Positions 30,385-39,209 of a stretch of 64,000 nucleotides of DNA are shown here, piece after piece (position 1 is the first letter of the stretch; the number at the start of each line of letters is the position of its first letter). The stretch is taken from positions 1 through 64,000 of the forward strand of contig CAYWFU010000002.1 of assembly GCA_964457585.1 (NCBI GenBank). The letters are read 5' to 3'. A program made the position numbers and the translations under genes. The notes under the pieces were generated by a model. That model did not search any database and was not told the DNA's origin. It was given only the letters and a program-made list of their open reading frames with translations. Source of the stretch: CAYWFU01 sp964457585. Its GTDB lineage: Bacteria > JACRDZ01.

Positions 30385-32181
30385 GTGTTAAAGAAAATAA
30401 TCATAATATTTTTTCTTTTAAGTTCTTTTGTCTATACAATAGGGCAGGAACTTGATCCAATAAGACAAATCAAACAATTGACAATTAATCCTCCTGTTAC
30501 TAAATTTTTAATAATAGGCAATAAAACCTTTACAGGAAGTAAACTCAAAAGTTTAACTAAATTAGGAGATCGTTCTCTATTTAGCTTTCCCCAATTTACT
30601 GAAGAAGAATTAGAAAAAGACATCCGCCGCATAAAATCTTTTTATCAATCAAATGGATTCTATTTTGTATCAGTTGAGCAGATGGTTAGTTTTGGTTTTA
30701 GAAAAACAAGCGCTGAAATTATTTTACATGTAAATGAGGGTGTGCGCACCAGAATATCTGACATAAAGATTGTTGGAGTATGTAATTTTAAAATTTTCGA
30801 AATCGAATCAAATATAAATAGCAAACCAAATACATATTTTAATCCATTTCAAGTATATGAAGATAGAAACAAAATTTTTATGTTTTATAATAATCACGGA
30901 TTTATTTATGTCAGAGTAAAACATTTTTTAAAATTTAACGATGATAAAACTGAGGTTGAAATAACTTTTTTAGTTGAAGAAAGACAGATTGTATATGTAA
31001 ATAAAATTTTTATTAAAGGGCTGAATTTAACAAAAGAAAAAATTGTAAAGAGAGAAATTGAAATTGAAGAAGGAGATATTTTATTATGGCATAAGCTTAT
31101 TGAAACACAAAAAAATATTAATAATCTTGGTATTTTTACTGACGTTAGATTTGAACCAGCTATGCTCGATGAATCTAAAAATAGAGTGGATTTAATATTG
31201 GATTTAAAAGAGCAAAAACCTCGTTCATTTGGTTTCAGCGTTGGATATGGCAGTATAGATAGAGAAAGAATTTCTGTTGAATGGACACATGAAAATCTTT
31301 TTGGCGAAAATCAACGTTTTAATATTAGCGGAACATTTAAATCATGGGAAGATTTATATCAGGCTAATTTTATCAATCCGAGCATTTTTGATACAAAAAA
31401 TAGTATGATTACTTCAGCTTCATATAGACGTACTATTAGAGAGCATTATAAGGTAGGAGAAATTTCAGTCAGCGCTGATCTAAGACGTAAACTGATAAGA
31501 GACTTGACAGGATCAGCAAAATATAAATTACAGAAAACTGATTTATTTGCTATTGAAAGTGAAGCGTCGGAACAGTTACAAATTGAAAAAAAAGTATCAT
31601 ATACACCATCTTTTATATATACACTTATTTATGATACACGCGATTCTCTTTTTTATACACATAAAGGGATTTTACAGACTATATCATATCAATATGCCGG
31701 TGGTTTTTTGGGTGGAGATAATAGTTTTAAACGCTATATGTATAATAGCAGTTTGTTTTTTGATGTATGGAGAGACTTTATTTTAGGATATAGAGTGCAG
31801 ACTGGGTTTATTAGAGAATTTGGGAAAACAGAATTTGTACCAATTGAAGAGAAATTTCATACGGGAGGTATAAATTCCATAAGAGGATATGGCGAAAAAG
31901 AAGTTGGAAGCGAGGATGGGGGAGATGTACTATTTGTCTCAAATTTGGAATTCAGGTTTCCTATTTATCAAAAAATTGCCGGAGTAATATTTTACGATGG
32001 TGGGCAAATATATAATAAATGGTCTGAAATAAAATCCACAACACTTCGTTATAGCCGTGGTATCGGACTAAGATATCATACTATTATAGTTCCTTTCAGA
32101 ATAGATTATGGAGAAAAAATTGACCGAAGACCAGGTGAAGAACGCGGACAGTTTTATGTAAGTATTGGGCAGGCATTTTAG
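30385..32181 (+). CDS. Omp85-family outer membrane assembly protein (BamA/TamA-like)
   Basis: Omp85 proteins insert or export proteins at the outer membrane. The product has 598 residues with signal peptide MLKKIIIIFFLLSSFVYTIG and starts at GTG. Residues 35-275 hold three POTRA-like domains (FLIIGNKTFTGSKLK, RISDIKIVGVCNF, YVNKIFIKGLNLTKEKI). Residues 285-598 form the barrel, with the conserved loop motif IRGYGEKE near 500 and a final Phe, the signal for barrel insertion. Full BamA usually has five POTRAs and about 750 residues, so three is closer to TamA or a lineage-specific paralogue. No BamD-like or chaperone gene is adjacent. Confidence 0.88.
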   Translation: MLKKIIIIFFLLSSFVYTIGQELDPIRQIKQLTINPPVTKFLIIGNKTFTGSKLKSLTKLGDRSLFSFPQFTEEELEKDIRRIKSFYQSNGFYFVSVEQMVSFGFRKTSAEIILHVNEGVRTRISDIKIVGVCNFKIFEIESNINSKPNTYFNPFQVYEDRNKIFMFYNNHGFIYVRVKHFLKFNDDKTEVEITFLVEERQIVYVNKIFIKGLNLTKEKIVKREIEIEEGDILLWHKLIETQKNINNLGIFTDVRFEPAMLDESKNRVDLILDLKEQKPRSFGFSVGYGSIDRERISVEWTHENLFGENQRFNISGTFKSWEDLYQANFINPSIFDTKNSMITSASYRRTIREHYKVGEISVSADLRRKLIRDLTGSAKYKLQKTDLFAIESEASEQLQIEKKVSYTPSFIYTLIYDTRDSLFYTHKGILQTISYQYAGGFLGGDNSFKRYMYNSSLFFDVWRDFILGYRVQTGFIREFGKTEFVPIEEKFHTGGINSIRGYGEKEVGSEDGGDVLFVSNLEFRFPIYQKIAGVIFYDGGQIYNKWSEIKSTTLRYSRGIGLRYHTIIVPFRIDYGEKIDRRPGEERGQFYVSIGQAF

Positions 32182-32206
32182 AGTATTACAGATTTAATAC
32201 TTCATT

Positions 32207-32534
32207 ACTCAAGTTGACTGGGTTTTATCTGGATGTGCCATTAATACCATGCCTTTCTAAGGCAGGGATGAATTGGCACAAAAATAAATAATAAATAATT
32301 CTTATCAGAGACAGAAGATACCCTGCGGTCTGCTTGCCGCAGGGGTCTTCATTTACAAATTCCAATATTCAAGCACCAAATAACAAATAATTCCCAAAAT
32401 TTCAATAATCAAACAAACAATTAAGACTATTAAATATTAAGTTTTGGACATTTTGAATTTGAAAATTGGAATTTATTTGGGATTTGGGAATTGTAATTTG
32501 GAATTTTAGCATAAAAAAGTCAGTCAACTTGAGT
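32207..32534. mobile_element. Family C MITE copy 1 with 5-bp target duplication
   Basis: The ends ACTCAAGTTGACT (32207) and AGTCAACTTGAGT (32522-32534) are perfect complements. The flanks TCATT (32202-32206) and TCATT (32535-32539) are a 5-base direct repeat, consistent with transposition. Inside is an AT-rich palindrome near 32373-32510 and, near the left end, a complete family B element. No gene is present. A second intact copy lies at 44731-44942. Confidence 0.85.
32223..32356 (+). repeat. Family B structured repeat, copy 3, nested in family C
   Basis: It reads TTATCTGGATGTGCCA, inner hairpin TGCCTT/AAGGCA inside GTGCCA/TGGCAC, TAAATAATAAATAATTC, TATCAGAGACAGAAGAT, then CCCTGCGG/CCGCAGGG and TCTTCATTTA. 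The hairpin stem sequences differ from copies 1 and 2 but remain fully paired. Its place within the left end of a family C element shows that family B entered after it, or that C carries it. Confidence 0.8.
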
Positions 32535-32582
32535 TCATTATTGCTTTTTCTATAAAAATTTTGTACAATTCATTTAAAAAGG

Positions 32583-32700
32583 TACAGGAATTTAAAACGC
32601 TCGATAAACGTGTACTCAACATTATTAATTGAGTATCGAGCAACCACATTGAAGTTTTTGTAGTTGCCTGATTTATCAGGCTTAATTTAATATACAGGAA
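32583..32700. repeat. Family D repeat copy 1 with internal hairpin insert
   Basis: Shared with 54281-54375: TA.AGGAATTTAAAA, CGCTCGATAAA, TCGAGCAAC.ACATTGAA, TTTTTGTAGTTGCCTGATTT and ATCAGGCTTAATTT. Compared with that copy, this one has an extra 27 bases forming TACTCAA/TTGAGTA inside the CGCTCGATAAA/TCGAGCA hairpin. A further start of the same sequence (TATACAGGAATTTGAAAA) follows at 32691. It lies in the gene-free 32182-32870 block. Confidence 0.75.
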
Positions 32701-32711
32701 TTTGAAAAATT

Positions 32712-32846
32712 AGGCACAAAGGCACAAAGCAGCAAAGGCACAAAGTTTGAAGGAAAACTAAAAAACCCTGTGCTTCTATGCTTTGGAACTGTTTTTACTT
32801 TGTGCCTTTGTGCCACTTTGCAACTTAAGTCGCTGCCGAAGGCAGC
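32712..32846. repeat. GGCACAAAG inverted repeat and GGCAGC hairpin
   Basis: AGGCACAAAGGCACAAAG (32712-32729) has its complement CTTTGTGCCTTTGTGCC at 32799-32815, with further GCACAAAG and CTTTG pieces between. A tight hairpin GCTGCCGAAGGCAGC (32832-32846) follows and ends about 24 bases before the next gene. The arms read like a direct-repeat expansion of GGCACAAA. No promoter is evident within it. Confidence 0.65.
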
Positions 32847-32870
32847 CTAATTTAAAGTTAAATAAAAGAC

Positions 32871-35800
32871 ATGTTTAATAAAATAGAATTTTTAAATAAA
32901 AATAAAAAAATTTATACCATAATTAATTTCAGCAGTTCTATTTTTATACATTTTTTAATTTTTGTTATACTCAATGGTATGCCTCATACATTTAGTCCAA
33001 TGGATTGGAAAAAATTAAATGTAAATGTAATAAAACAGAATAAGGTTTTTTCAAAAAAACATAATAAAACAATTAGAATTGAAAATGTTGTTTTTATACC
33101 TCAAATAAAAGAACGGAAAATAAAAGAGGATTTAAAAAAGACCCCTGTTTTTAATGATAAAAGAATTATTTCAAAAACTGAATCAAATGAAAGAAAAGAA
33201 GAATCAATATCTGAAAAATTGATTTCAGGGAAAAATATTAAAAAACCTGCTGGGAAAATTTTGCCTGAAAATTTAGCTTCTAATCCAATACCCAGAATGG
33301 AACGAGGTATCCGTTCTATTACTGAGAAATCTCCTCTTACCAGTCATCTTTCAAAAAAAATTGAGGATATCCTGAATGAACCTGTTCCATATAAAGAATC
33401 AGAACCGGTAAAAAAAATAGATTATGTTCAAAAAATGGTCAAGGATGTAACAGTTAAAACTACTGAAAAAAATAAAATGCACGCACTCAGCCGTATAAAT
33501 ATTAAAGAACAGAAAAAAATATTATTAGATAAAGCTCAGGTAGCAGCAATCAAGAAGATTGAAAAAATAACATCAATTACTCCTGAATTGGATAAAATAA
33601 TAAAGGAAATTAGTAATGATCAAAAAGTTAAATTAGGCTCTCCTTTAGGAACATTTGAAAATGAAATTAAAGATATGGAAGGCGCTGGTCCTAAAATAAC
33701 TTTTGCTCCGCGCGGAGAGGAAAAGCTGACAAAGGTTAATGAAGGAATTATTAATGAAGAAATAAAAGAAAGTCAGAAAAAAGTTGAAAATAGTAACATT
33801 AGAATACCTGATATAGTTAAAGAAGGCGGTGTAAAACAAAGAGCAATTGTAGAAGAAAATACTTTAAAACAGCGGCAGGGATTGGAATCAAATTATAAAA
33901 AAGAAATTAAGCATTTAAAAGTGGCAAAACCTGTTGATACTCATACGGCAGAAGAGTCAAAAGTGGGAAAAAATTTTTTTGATACACAGAAAAAAGCTAT
34001 TGCGAAATCACAGGCAAAATATGGATCTCCATCCGGAACTTTTTTAAATAAAATAGAAAATTATAAGGGGGATGCCCCCCCTGTAGAATTTGCTCCAAAA
34101 TTTTATGATAAATCTAAAAAGGATGTAAAAACAGAAGAAGAAAAAATAGATATTCAGGAAGATACGGATAAAAAAGCAAAAGTTTATTCTAAAAAAATAA
34201 ATCAGGAAATAATTGAAGAAAACAATTTTTTAGAAGAAAAAGCGGAAATAAAAATATCAGAATCAAAAAAACAGAAAGAAGATAAAAAAATTAGTTCAGT
34301 AAATAAAATTGTCTCTCCTAAACAGCGAATTATTGCATCGAATAATACTAAAGAACAAAAACAAATAAAGATTAAAGCCTCTTCAGTGCTTGTTAATAAT
34401 AATCCATTGACGACAGTTCAATCATCAAATTTCAATATTGCGGCTGCGGCTGATTTGCAGAACAAATTGGAAAAATTAAAAAAAGATCTGCTTGTATTGG
34501 AAAAACAAAATATAAATCGTAAATCAGATACAATTTTGAAAGAAATAAAATCTAAAGATGACAGTAAACAATTAGAGAAAAAAGAAATCGAAAAAATTAT
34601 TGAGAAGATCAAAAAGTATGACACAACTTACGAATTGGAGATAAGAGAGGAAATAGAGACAGTTAAAGCAGGGAATGAACTTATTACAAAAATTCAACCT
34701 GTTAAACAGAATAATATTGAAATTAAGAAAAAGGAAGAATCTGATAAAATTTCTAAAATTGAAAGATTGATTGATCGCAATCCTAATTTTGCCACAAAAA
34801 ATAAAGGGACACCTCTTACTGTTGTAAATAAAGGAGGAGCGATAAGCCGAGTTATATCAAATAGTAAAATTTTTTCAGGTTCGCAAATGCAGACAAAAAT
34901 CATAAAGAAAGATGAAAAAAATATACAGGAAATCCCAGGAGCTGAAACAAATAAACAGAATTTGATGTCTTTGGCAAATAAAATAAAAACTGTAAGTGAG
35001 ACAAAAGTTTCGCAAAAAGATATTAACCCTGAATTGGAAGAAAAAAAAGAAAAAGTTAAAATACTGAAAGTTGATACTTCCCATATTTCTATTTCACCAT
35101 TATTAGCAGAAGAAAATAAAAAATCCGCTGAAATAAAGTCTGAAAAAGCCTCTCTAGTTAAGTTGACTGTTAAATCTTCCTTTAAAAAAGATATATCAAC
35201 CGATACTAAAGAAATTATCAAACAGGAAGTTAAAGAAAAGCAGCCAATAAAATCAGTGGAATCATTTAAAAAAATTGACCTTCCTCCTGTTGAAAATGTT
35301 ACGCAAAAAATTGAGAAGGGAAATTATCCAGATATTCGTTTTGTAACGCATAATGCGGTAAAAATTCTGGTTAATAACGACGAGCTTGAGGTTTCAATGC
35401 AAGGTGATCCGGGAAAAGTTGCTTCTTTCGATATAGGATTATATGTTACAAAAATACCAATGATCGAAGTTTCTCCAGGTGCTTATCGCGGTACTTATCG
35501 GGTAATAGAAGGGGATAAGGTTACAAATGCTCCGGTTACAGGATATTTAATGAATAATGAAAATTTTCGTTCCTCAATGGTGGCAGATAGGTCTGTAAGT
35601 ATTGACACAACTCCAGGTATAACAATTGCTTCACCTTCTGATGTTACTGTAGATAAGGAAACGCAAACAATTTCAGGTATTGTGGATGATCCAAATATTA
35701 AAAGTGTAGAAATCACTGTTGACGAGAAAATTATTGTTGTACCGGTAGAGAAAGGGTTTTTTAAAGCTGATGTTAAATTAAGAGAAGGTAAAAATACTAT

Positions 35801-36536
35801 TGAAGTTAAAATTACTGATTCAGAGGGAAATACAAAGACAGATAGAGCTGAACTTACTTATATTGCATATAAAGAAATATTCCCAAAAGTTGCGATAACA
35901 TATCCTTCGGATGGTGATGTTGTTGACTTGAGAAAAACTCCTATGGTCAAAATTTGCGGGACTGTTAGTGATCATAGGATAACAAGAGCTGAATTAATTG
36001 GCACAGAAATGCTGATAGCAATGCCGGTAGTAAATGGTGAATTTTCTCATAAAGTTGTTCCAGCATCTGAAAAAAGCAGTTTTGTTGTACAGGTAGTAAA
36101 TAAAGATGGTAAAATCGGTATAAGTGAACCAGTTACAATAAAAACTATTGGATTAAGTTCATATGATGCTATTATTTCATTAAATTGGGATTTATCAAAT
36201 GCTGATATTGATATGCTTTTAAAAAGCCCAAGCGGAAAATCCGTTTCACGAAAATCCAGATCATATAATATTCCCGGCGCTAAACTTGAAATATATAATA
36301 AAACAGAATATGGAGGACAGGAAGTTATAACTTTATCCCAGGCATCTGCCGGGTTATATACCATTCTCGTGAATAATTTTGCTTCTAATAAAGCTGTAAT
36401 TACTTCAGTTGATATAACTTTTAAAGATCCTAAAGACAGTAAAAAAATTAATACAAAAGTTTTTGGTCCTAAATCCATAAGAGCTGGTGAAGAGTGGGAA
36501 ATACTTTTTACATGCATACCTGAAGAAGTTGAGTAG
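32871..36536 (+). CDS. Giant TonB-like anchored surface protein with Ig-like and DUF2135-like C-terminus
   Basis: The product has 1221 residues. Residues 18-40 are a membrane anchor (INFSSSIFIHFLIFVIL) preceded by a short basic cytoplasmic end, as in TonB. Residues 45-800 are a Lys/Glu/Ile-rich, mostly unstructured or coiled stretch with a repeated module (LGSPLGTFENEIKDMEGAGP near 253 and YGSPSGTFLNKIENYKGDAP near 382). Residues 810-1080 carry Ig-like or E-set repeats (GIVDDPNIKSVEITVDEKII, VKICGTVSDHRITRAELIG). Residues 1090-1221 resemble DUF2135 (SLNWDLSNADIDMLLKSPSG, ASAGLYTILVNNF). It may span the periplasm from the inner membrane. No ExbB or ExbD gene is near. The role is unknown. Confidence 0.78.
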   Translation: MFNKIEFLNKNKKIYTIINFSSSIFIHFLIFVILNGMPHTFSPMDWKKLNVNVIKQNKVFSKKHNKTIRIENVVFIPQIKERKIKEDLKKTPVFNDKRIISKTESNERKEESISEKLISGKNIKKPAGKILPENLASNPIPRMERGIRSITEKSPLTSHLSKKIEDILNEPVPYKESEPVKKIDYVQKMVKDVTVKTTEKNKMHALSRINIKEQKKILLDKAQVAAIKKIEKITSITPELDKIIKEISNDQKVKLGSPLGTFENEIKDMEGAGPKITFAPRGEEKLTKVNEGIINEEIKESQKKVENSNIRIPDIVKEGGVKQRAIVEENTLKQRQGLESNYKKEIKHLKVAKPVDTHTAEESKVGKNFFDTQKKAIAKSQAKYGSPSGTFLNKIENYKGDAPPVEFAPKFYDKSKKDVKTEEEKIDIQEDTDKKAKVYSKKINQEIIEENNFLEEKAEIKISESKKQKEDKKISSVNKIVSPKQRIIASNNTKEQKQIKIKASSVLVNNNPLTTVQSSNFNIAAAADLQNKLEKLKKDLLVLEKQNINRKSDTILKEIKSKDDSKQLEKKEIEKIIEKIKKYDTTYELEIREEIETVKAGNELITKIQPVKQNNIEIKKKEESDKISKIERLIDRNPNFATKNKGTPLTVVNKGGAISRVISNSKIFSGSQMQTKIIKKDEKNIQEIPGAETNKQNLMSLANKIKTVSETKVSQKDINPELEEKKEKVKILKVDTSHISISPLLAEENKKSAEIKSEKASLVKLTVKSSFKKDISTDTKEIIKQEVKEKQPIKSVESFKKIDLPPVENVTQKIEKGNYPDIRFVTHNAVKILVNNDELEVSMQGDPGKVASFDIGLYVTKIPMIEVSPGAYRGTYRVIEGDKVTNAPVTGYLMNNENFRSSMVADRSVSIDTTPGITIASPSDVTVDKETQTISGIVDDPNIKSVEITVDEKIIVVPVEKGFFKADVKLREGKNTIEVKITDSEGNTKTDRAELTYIAYKEIFPKVAITYPSDGDVVDLRKTPMVKICGTVSDHRITRAELIGTEMLIAMPVVNGEFSHKVVPASEKSSFVVQVVNKDGKIGISEPVTIKTIGLSSYDAIISLNWDLSNADIDMLLKSPSGKSVSRKSRSYNIPGAKLEIYNKTEYGGQEVITLSQASAGLYTILVNNFASNKAVITSVDITFKDPKDSKKINTKVFGPKSIRAGEEWEILFTCIPEEVE

Positions 36537-36543
36537 AAAAATT

Positions 36544-37875
36544 TTATAAGAAAAAAGATTTTTCCCAGACATTTTTGTTTTCCATACAAATATAAATAAT
36601 AGTATTTTTACTTCTTTTTCTAATCCAATCAATCATTTTTTTATAGATAGTTATCCTCAAATTTTCAGGATAGCGCAATTTTTCATCATAACCAATTAGC
36701 AGTTCTTCATCTAATATTTTATTTTCGGGAAATCTATTTTCAATAATCCGTTTCAGGGAAGATTTAAATCTGAATGTTCCTAGGCTAATCCATAAAACTG
36801 ATTTCTCCGGTAGTTTATCAAAAATATAATTAATAACATTAGAATAATCCGATTCCCAATTATTATAGTAAATGATCGGATCAAAATGGAATGCTGTATT
36901 ATAACCTGCGTTAACACAGGCTAAAGCTGATATTAATCTCTCTTCCAATGAAGCTGTATAAAATTCATTTTCATCAATCATTTTTTGTGGATTTAAAGAC
37001 CATGAAACAACAATATTTTTTGCCCGTTCAGTATTTAGAATATTTTTTATTTTATTACTTTTAGTCTTAAATTCAAAAAATAATTCAGGATATTTTCTAA
37101 AAAAATTTATAATAAATTTTGAATATTCAGTTATTTCATCAAATATCAATGAATCTGTGAATTCCCCGCTTCCGATTCTTTTTAAATTGAAAAATTTATT
37201 TTTTTGAGGTCTTAAATCAATTTGAGAAAAAAAATCTTCGATATTCGCAGGAATTATTATCCCTTTAAAATTTTGATATCCCTGCAAAAAACAATAAACA
37301 CATTCATAAATACACCCAAATCCCAGATTTAAAATATTATATCCGCATCCAATTGCAAGAGATGTGCATGGGCAGGCCTTATAAAAATCAAATTTTTCTT
37401 TTGTTATAAATAAAATTTCTCCGCGTTTATTATAATCCTCTATAATATAATTTTTATCTTTTAAAAAATTTTTCATAGAAGCAATTATTTCTATCTGCAC
37501 ATCAGGGAATAAATTTCTAACACGTGAAGCAATATAGCTATCTGAGACATTTTCTTCAATACAAATTTTGTGGGGATAAAATTCATTGCTTCCAGATACA
37601 ATAATAGTTTTGTTTTTATTTTTTATTTCAAGTTTAGGTATATAGAATTGAGGATTTTTTTCAATATTGGAACTGTATGGATAACGTCTGTTTAAAAGTT
37701 TTTTTTTAATATACGAAAATTTTTTACCTTTTAAATTTTCTATTATTTCAATGAACGGAATTTTTTCACGTTTTGATATTTCATAAAGCAGTCTGGTAAT
37801 TTCTTTTCTTTTATTTTCACTCCAATAACTAAAATTAATATTAGTATATATTTCAATTTTATCTGGATTAATCAT
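36544..37875 (-). CDS. Spore photoproduct lyase-like radical SAM protein
   Basis: The product has 443 residues. The radical SAM cysteines are Cys188, Cys192 and Cys195 in GCIYECVYCFLQGY. An earlier pair CPCTSLAIGCGYN and later RIGSGEFTDSL, FFEFKTKSNKI and AFHFDPIIYY follow the pattern of the SPL family. True spore photoproduct lyases repair thymine dimers in spores, but SPL-like proteins are common in bacteria that do not sporulate, and no sporulation gene is seen here. A DNA or nucleotide repair role is a guess. It is convergent with the 1221-residue protein gene and ends 7 bases from it. Confidence 0.82.
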   Translation of the reverse strand: MINPDKIEIYTNINFSYWSENKRKEITRLLYEISKREKIPFIEIIENLKGKKFSYIKKKLLNRRYPYSSNIEKNPQFYIPKLEIKNKNKTIIVSGSNEFYPHKICIEENVSDSYIASRVRNLFPDVQIEIIASMKNFLKDKNYIIEDYNKRGEILFITKEKFDFYKACPCTSLAIGCGYNILNLGFGCIYECVYCFLQGYQNFKGIIIPANIEDFFSQIDLRPQKNKFFNLKRIGSGEFTDSLIFDEITEYSKFIINFFRKYPELFFEFKTKSNKIKNILNTERAKNIVVSWSLNPQKMIDENEFYTASLEERLISALACVNAGYNTAFHFDPIIYYNNWESDYSNVINYIFDKLPEKSVLWISLGTFRFKSSLKRIIENRFPENKILDEELLIGYDEKLRYPENLRITIYKKMIDWIRKRSKNTIIYICMENKNVWEKSFFL

Positions 37876-37989
37876 TTTATCTGGAGGTACTATACCAAAA
37901 AACAGAGACCGTGATTTGGGTTATGAATGCTCCTTTATATGTTATTCGTTGCAATATAAACCAAATATGGAATAAAATCAATATATAAA

Positions 37990-38159
37990 ATATCAAGGAT
38001 GATATAGACGAAATAATAGCTGAATTATCTGATGAAAAAATAGCGTAATATGAAGAGGAACGTTATGGAATAATTTTTGTGGATGGCAGCAAGCAAGATG
38101 AGCGAGCGTCAAGAAGTGTTTTAAAAATATTAGAAAAAAGAATTATATATAAAATATAG
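37990..38159 (+). pseudogene. Decayed small ORF of unknown family
   Basis: One frame reads DDIDEIIAELSDEKIA, a TAA, then YEEERYGIIFVDGSK and SVLKILEKRIIYKI to a TAG. Both halves are protein-like and share the frame, so a single nonsense change may have broken a small gene of about 55 residues. I do not recognise it. The rest of the gap 37876-38209 shows only the SPL-like gene's ribosome region and AT-rich sequence. The proximity to the HEPN/MNT pair suggests an unstable accessory spot. Confidence 0.3.
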
Positions 38160-38209
38160 AAATATGATATAATTATTTTGAAGGTTTGGCCCAATAAAGG
38201 AGATATTTT

Positions 38210-38602
38210 ATGTCTTTTGATATAAATAAGGTAATAAAATATTGGATTGAAAGTGCCAATTATGATCTTGAAACAGGAAGGAGTCTTCTTGAAGCAAAAA
38301 AGTTCCCTTATGCTTTATTTTTTGGACATCTTGTTCTTGAAAAAATATTAAAAGCACTTGTTGTTAAAGCAACAGAACAACATGCTCCTTACTCTCATTC
38401 TTTAACTCTTCTTGCAAGCAAAACTAAAATCGAAATACCAGAATCAATAACTGATCAACTTGCAGAATATATGGAATTTCACATTGAAGCTAGATATCCT
38501 GATGATAAAGCCAATTTTTATAATAAATGTACGGAAGAATTTGCTCAAAAAAAGTATGATGAAATAGAAGGAATATACAAATGGTTGATGCAAAAATTAT
38601 AA
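38210..38602 (+). CDS. HEPN-domain toxin (HepT-like)
   Basis: The product has 130 residues, a complete HEPN domain. Its helices include VIKYWIESANYDLETGRSLL, FGHLVLEKILKALVVKAT and the C-terminal MEFHIEARYPDDKANFY, where the RYP motif is characteristic of this HEPN subfamily. HEPN proteins of this type pair with MNT nucleotidyltransferases and many act as RNases on tRNA or mRNA. The strong ribosome site AAAGGAGAT precedes ATG. It overlaps the MNT gene by 22 bases. Here the toxin precedes the MNT partner, the reverse of the pair at 8.1 kb. Confidence 0.85.
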   Translation: MSFDINKVIKYWIESANYDLETGRSLLEAKKFPYALFFGHLVLEKILKALVVKATEQHAPYSHSLTLLASKTKIEIPESITDQLAEYMEFHIEARYPDDKANFYNKCTEEFAQKKYDEIEGIYKWLMQKL

Positions 38603-38904
38603 ATATAGTTCAGAAATTTATAACAGTTTTAATTGCAAAAGGTATTAATGTTGAAAAAGTATTGCTTTACGGTTCATATGCATCAGGAAATATCAGAGCT
38701 GATAGCGATCTGGATATTGCTGTTATTTCTTCTGATTTTGGTAAAGATCGATTCGAAGAAGGTAAAATGCTTTTAAAAATAGCATGGCGCATTGATCCAA
38801 GAATTGAACCTATTCCTATTTCAACAAAATCTTACGAAAATGATACATGGATACCACTTATTTATGAAATAAAACAAAAAGGAATAGAGCTTAAAATTGC
38901 ATAG
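38581..38904 (+). CDS. MNT-type nucleotidyltransferase antitoxin
   Basis: The product has 107 residues. GSYASGNIRADSDLDIAVIS (about 36-55) carries the Gly-Ser and the Asp pair of the minimal nucleotidyltransferase. The later IDPRIEPIPI offers the third acidic position. It is coupled to the HEPN gene by a 22-base overlap. By analogy with MntA it would modify and silence the HEPN toxin. Both genes are intact, in contrast to the damaged pair at 8.1 kb, and the two MNT proteins differ clearly in sequence. Confidence 0.85.
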   Translation: MVDAKIINIVQKFITVLIAKGINVEKVLLYGSYASGNIRADSDLDIAVISSDFGKDRFEEGKMLLKIAWRIDPRIEPIPISTKSYENDTWIPLIYEIKQKGIELKIA

Positions 38905-39017
38905 TAAGTTTCTGAAAGAAGAGATTCGATTTGCTGCTGTAAAAACGGTATCTGATTTTATTGAGCATTTTAAAGGAGGCGGAAAGTAGTAAAACTTGCT
39001 AAGGAAGGATCAGTGTA

Positions 39018-39165
39018 AAATCCGCTACAAATCGGCACCCCATTCCGTAACCATTCCAGCACTCTATTCCGTTACAAATCGGCAGGTGATTCCGTTGTGA
39101 TTTCGGCAGGTTTTTATCTGCAAAACGGAATCCCCTGTGGAATTTGACGTTGTTTCCTGGCAAGA
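39018..39165. repeat. IS21-like terminal repeat remnant
   Basis: The phrases ATTCCGTTACAAATCGGCAG, ATTCCGTAACCATTCC, TACAAATCGGCACC and GATTTCGGCAGG recur in the same direction within about 100 bases. Such spaced repeats of ATTCCG and TCGGCA are characteristic of the ends of IS21-family elements, where the transposase binds. No istA or istB gene is present on either side. The segment 38905-39017 shows a short open stretch (EIRFAAVKTVSDFIEHFKGG) that I cannot identify. Confidence 0.55.
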
Positions 39166-39172
39166 ATAACTA

Positions 39173-39202
39173 TTGACAAAAACTAACATTAAGGAATATA
39201 AT
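39173..39202 (+). promoter_or_regulatory. Sigma-70 type promoter of the RAYT pseudogene
   Basis: TTGACA (39173-39178), an 18-base spacer, then TATAAT (39197-39202), both boxes perfect. The RAYT ATG follows only 8 bases after the -10 box, so the transcript would be leaderless or nearly so, or the promoter belongs to an element end. Confidence 0.6.
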
Positions 39203-39209
39203 TTTAGTC

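Noticed and set aside
34694..35221. 175-codon minus-strand frame inside the 1221-residue gene
   Set aside because: Antisense shadow of a low-complexity coding region, without its own ribosome site or family signature.
36047..36589. 180-codon minus-strand frame over the end of the 1221-residue gene
   Set aside because: The opposite strand encodes conserved Ig-like and DUF2135-like domains; this frame has no recognisable motif.
36544..37875. True spore photoproduct lyase implying sporulation
   Set aside because: The family is broad, and no sporulation gene is present in a clearly diderm context.
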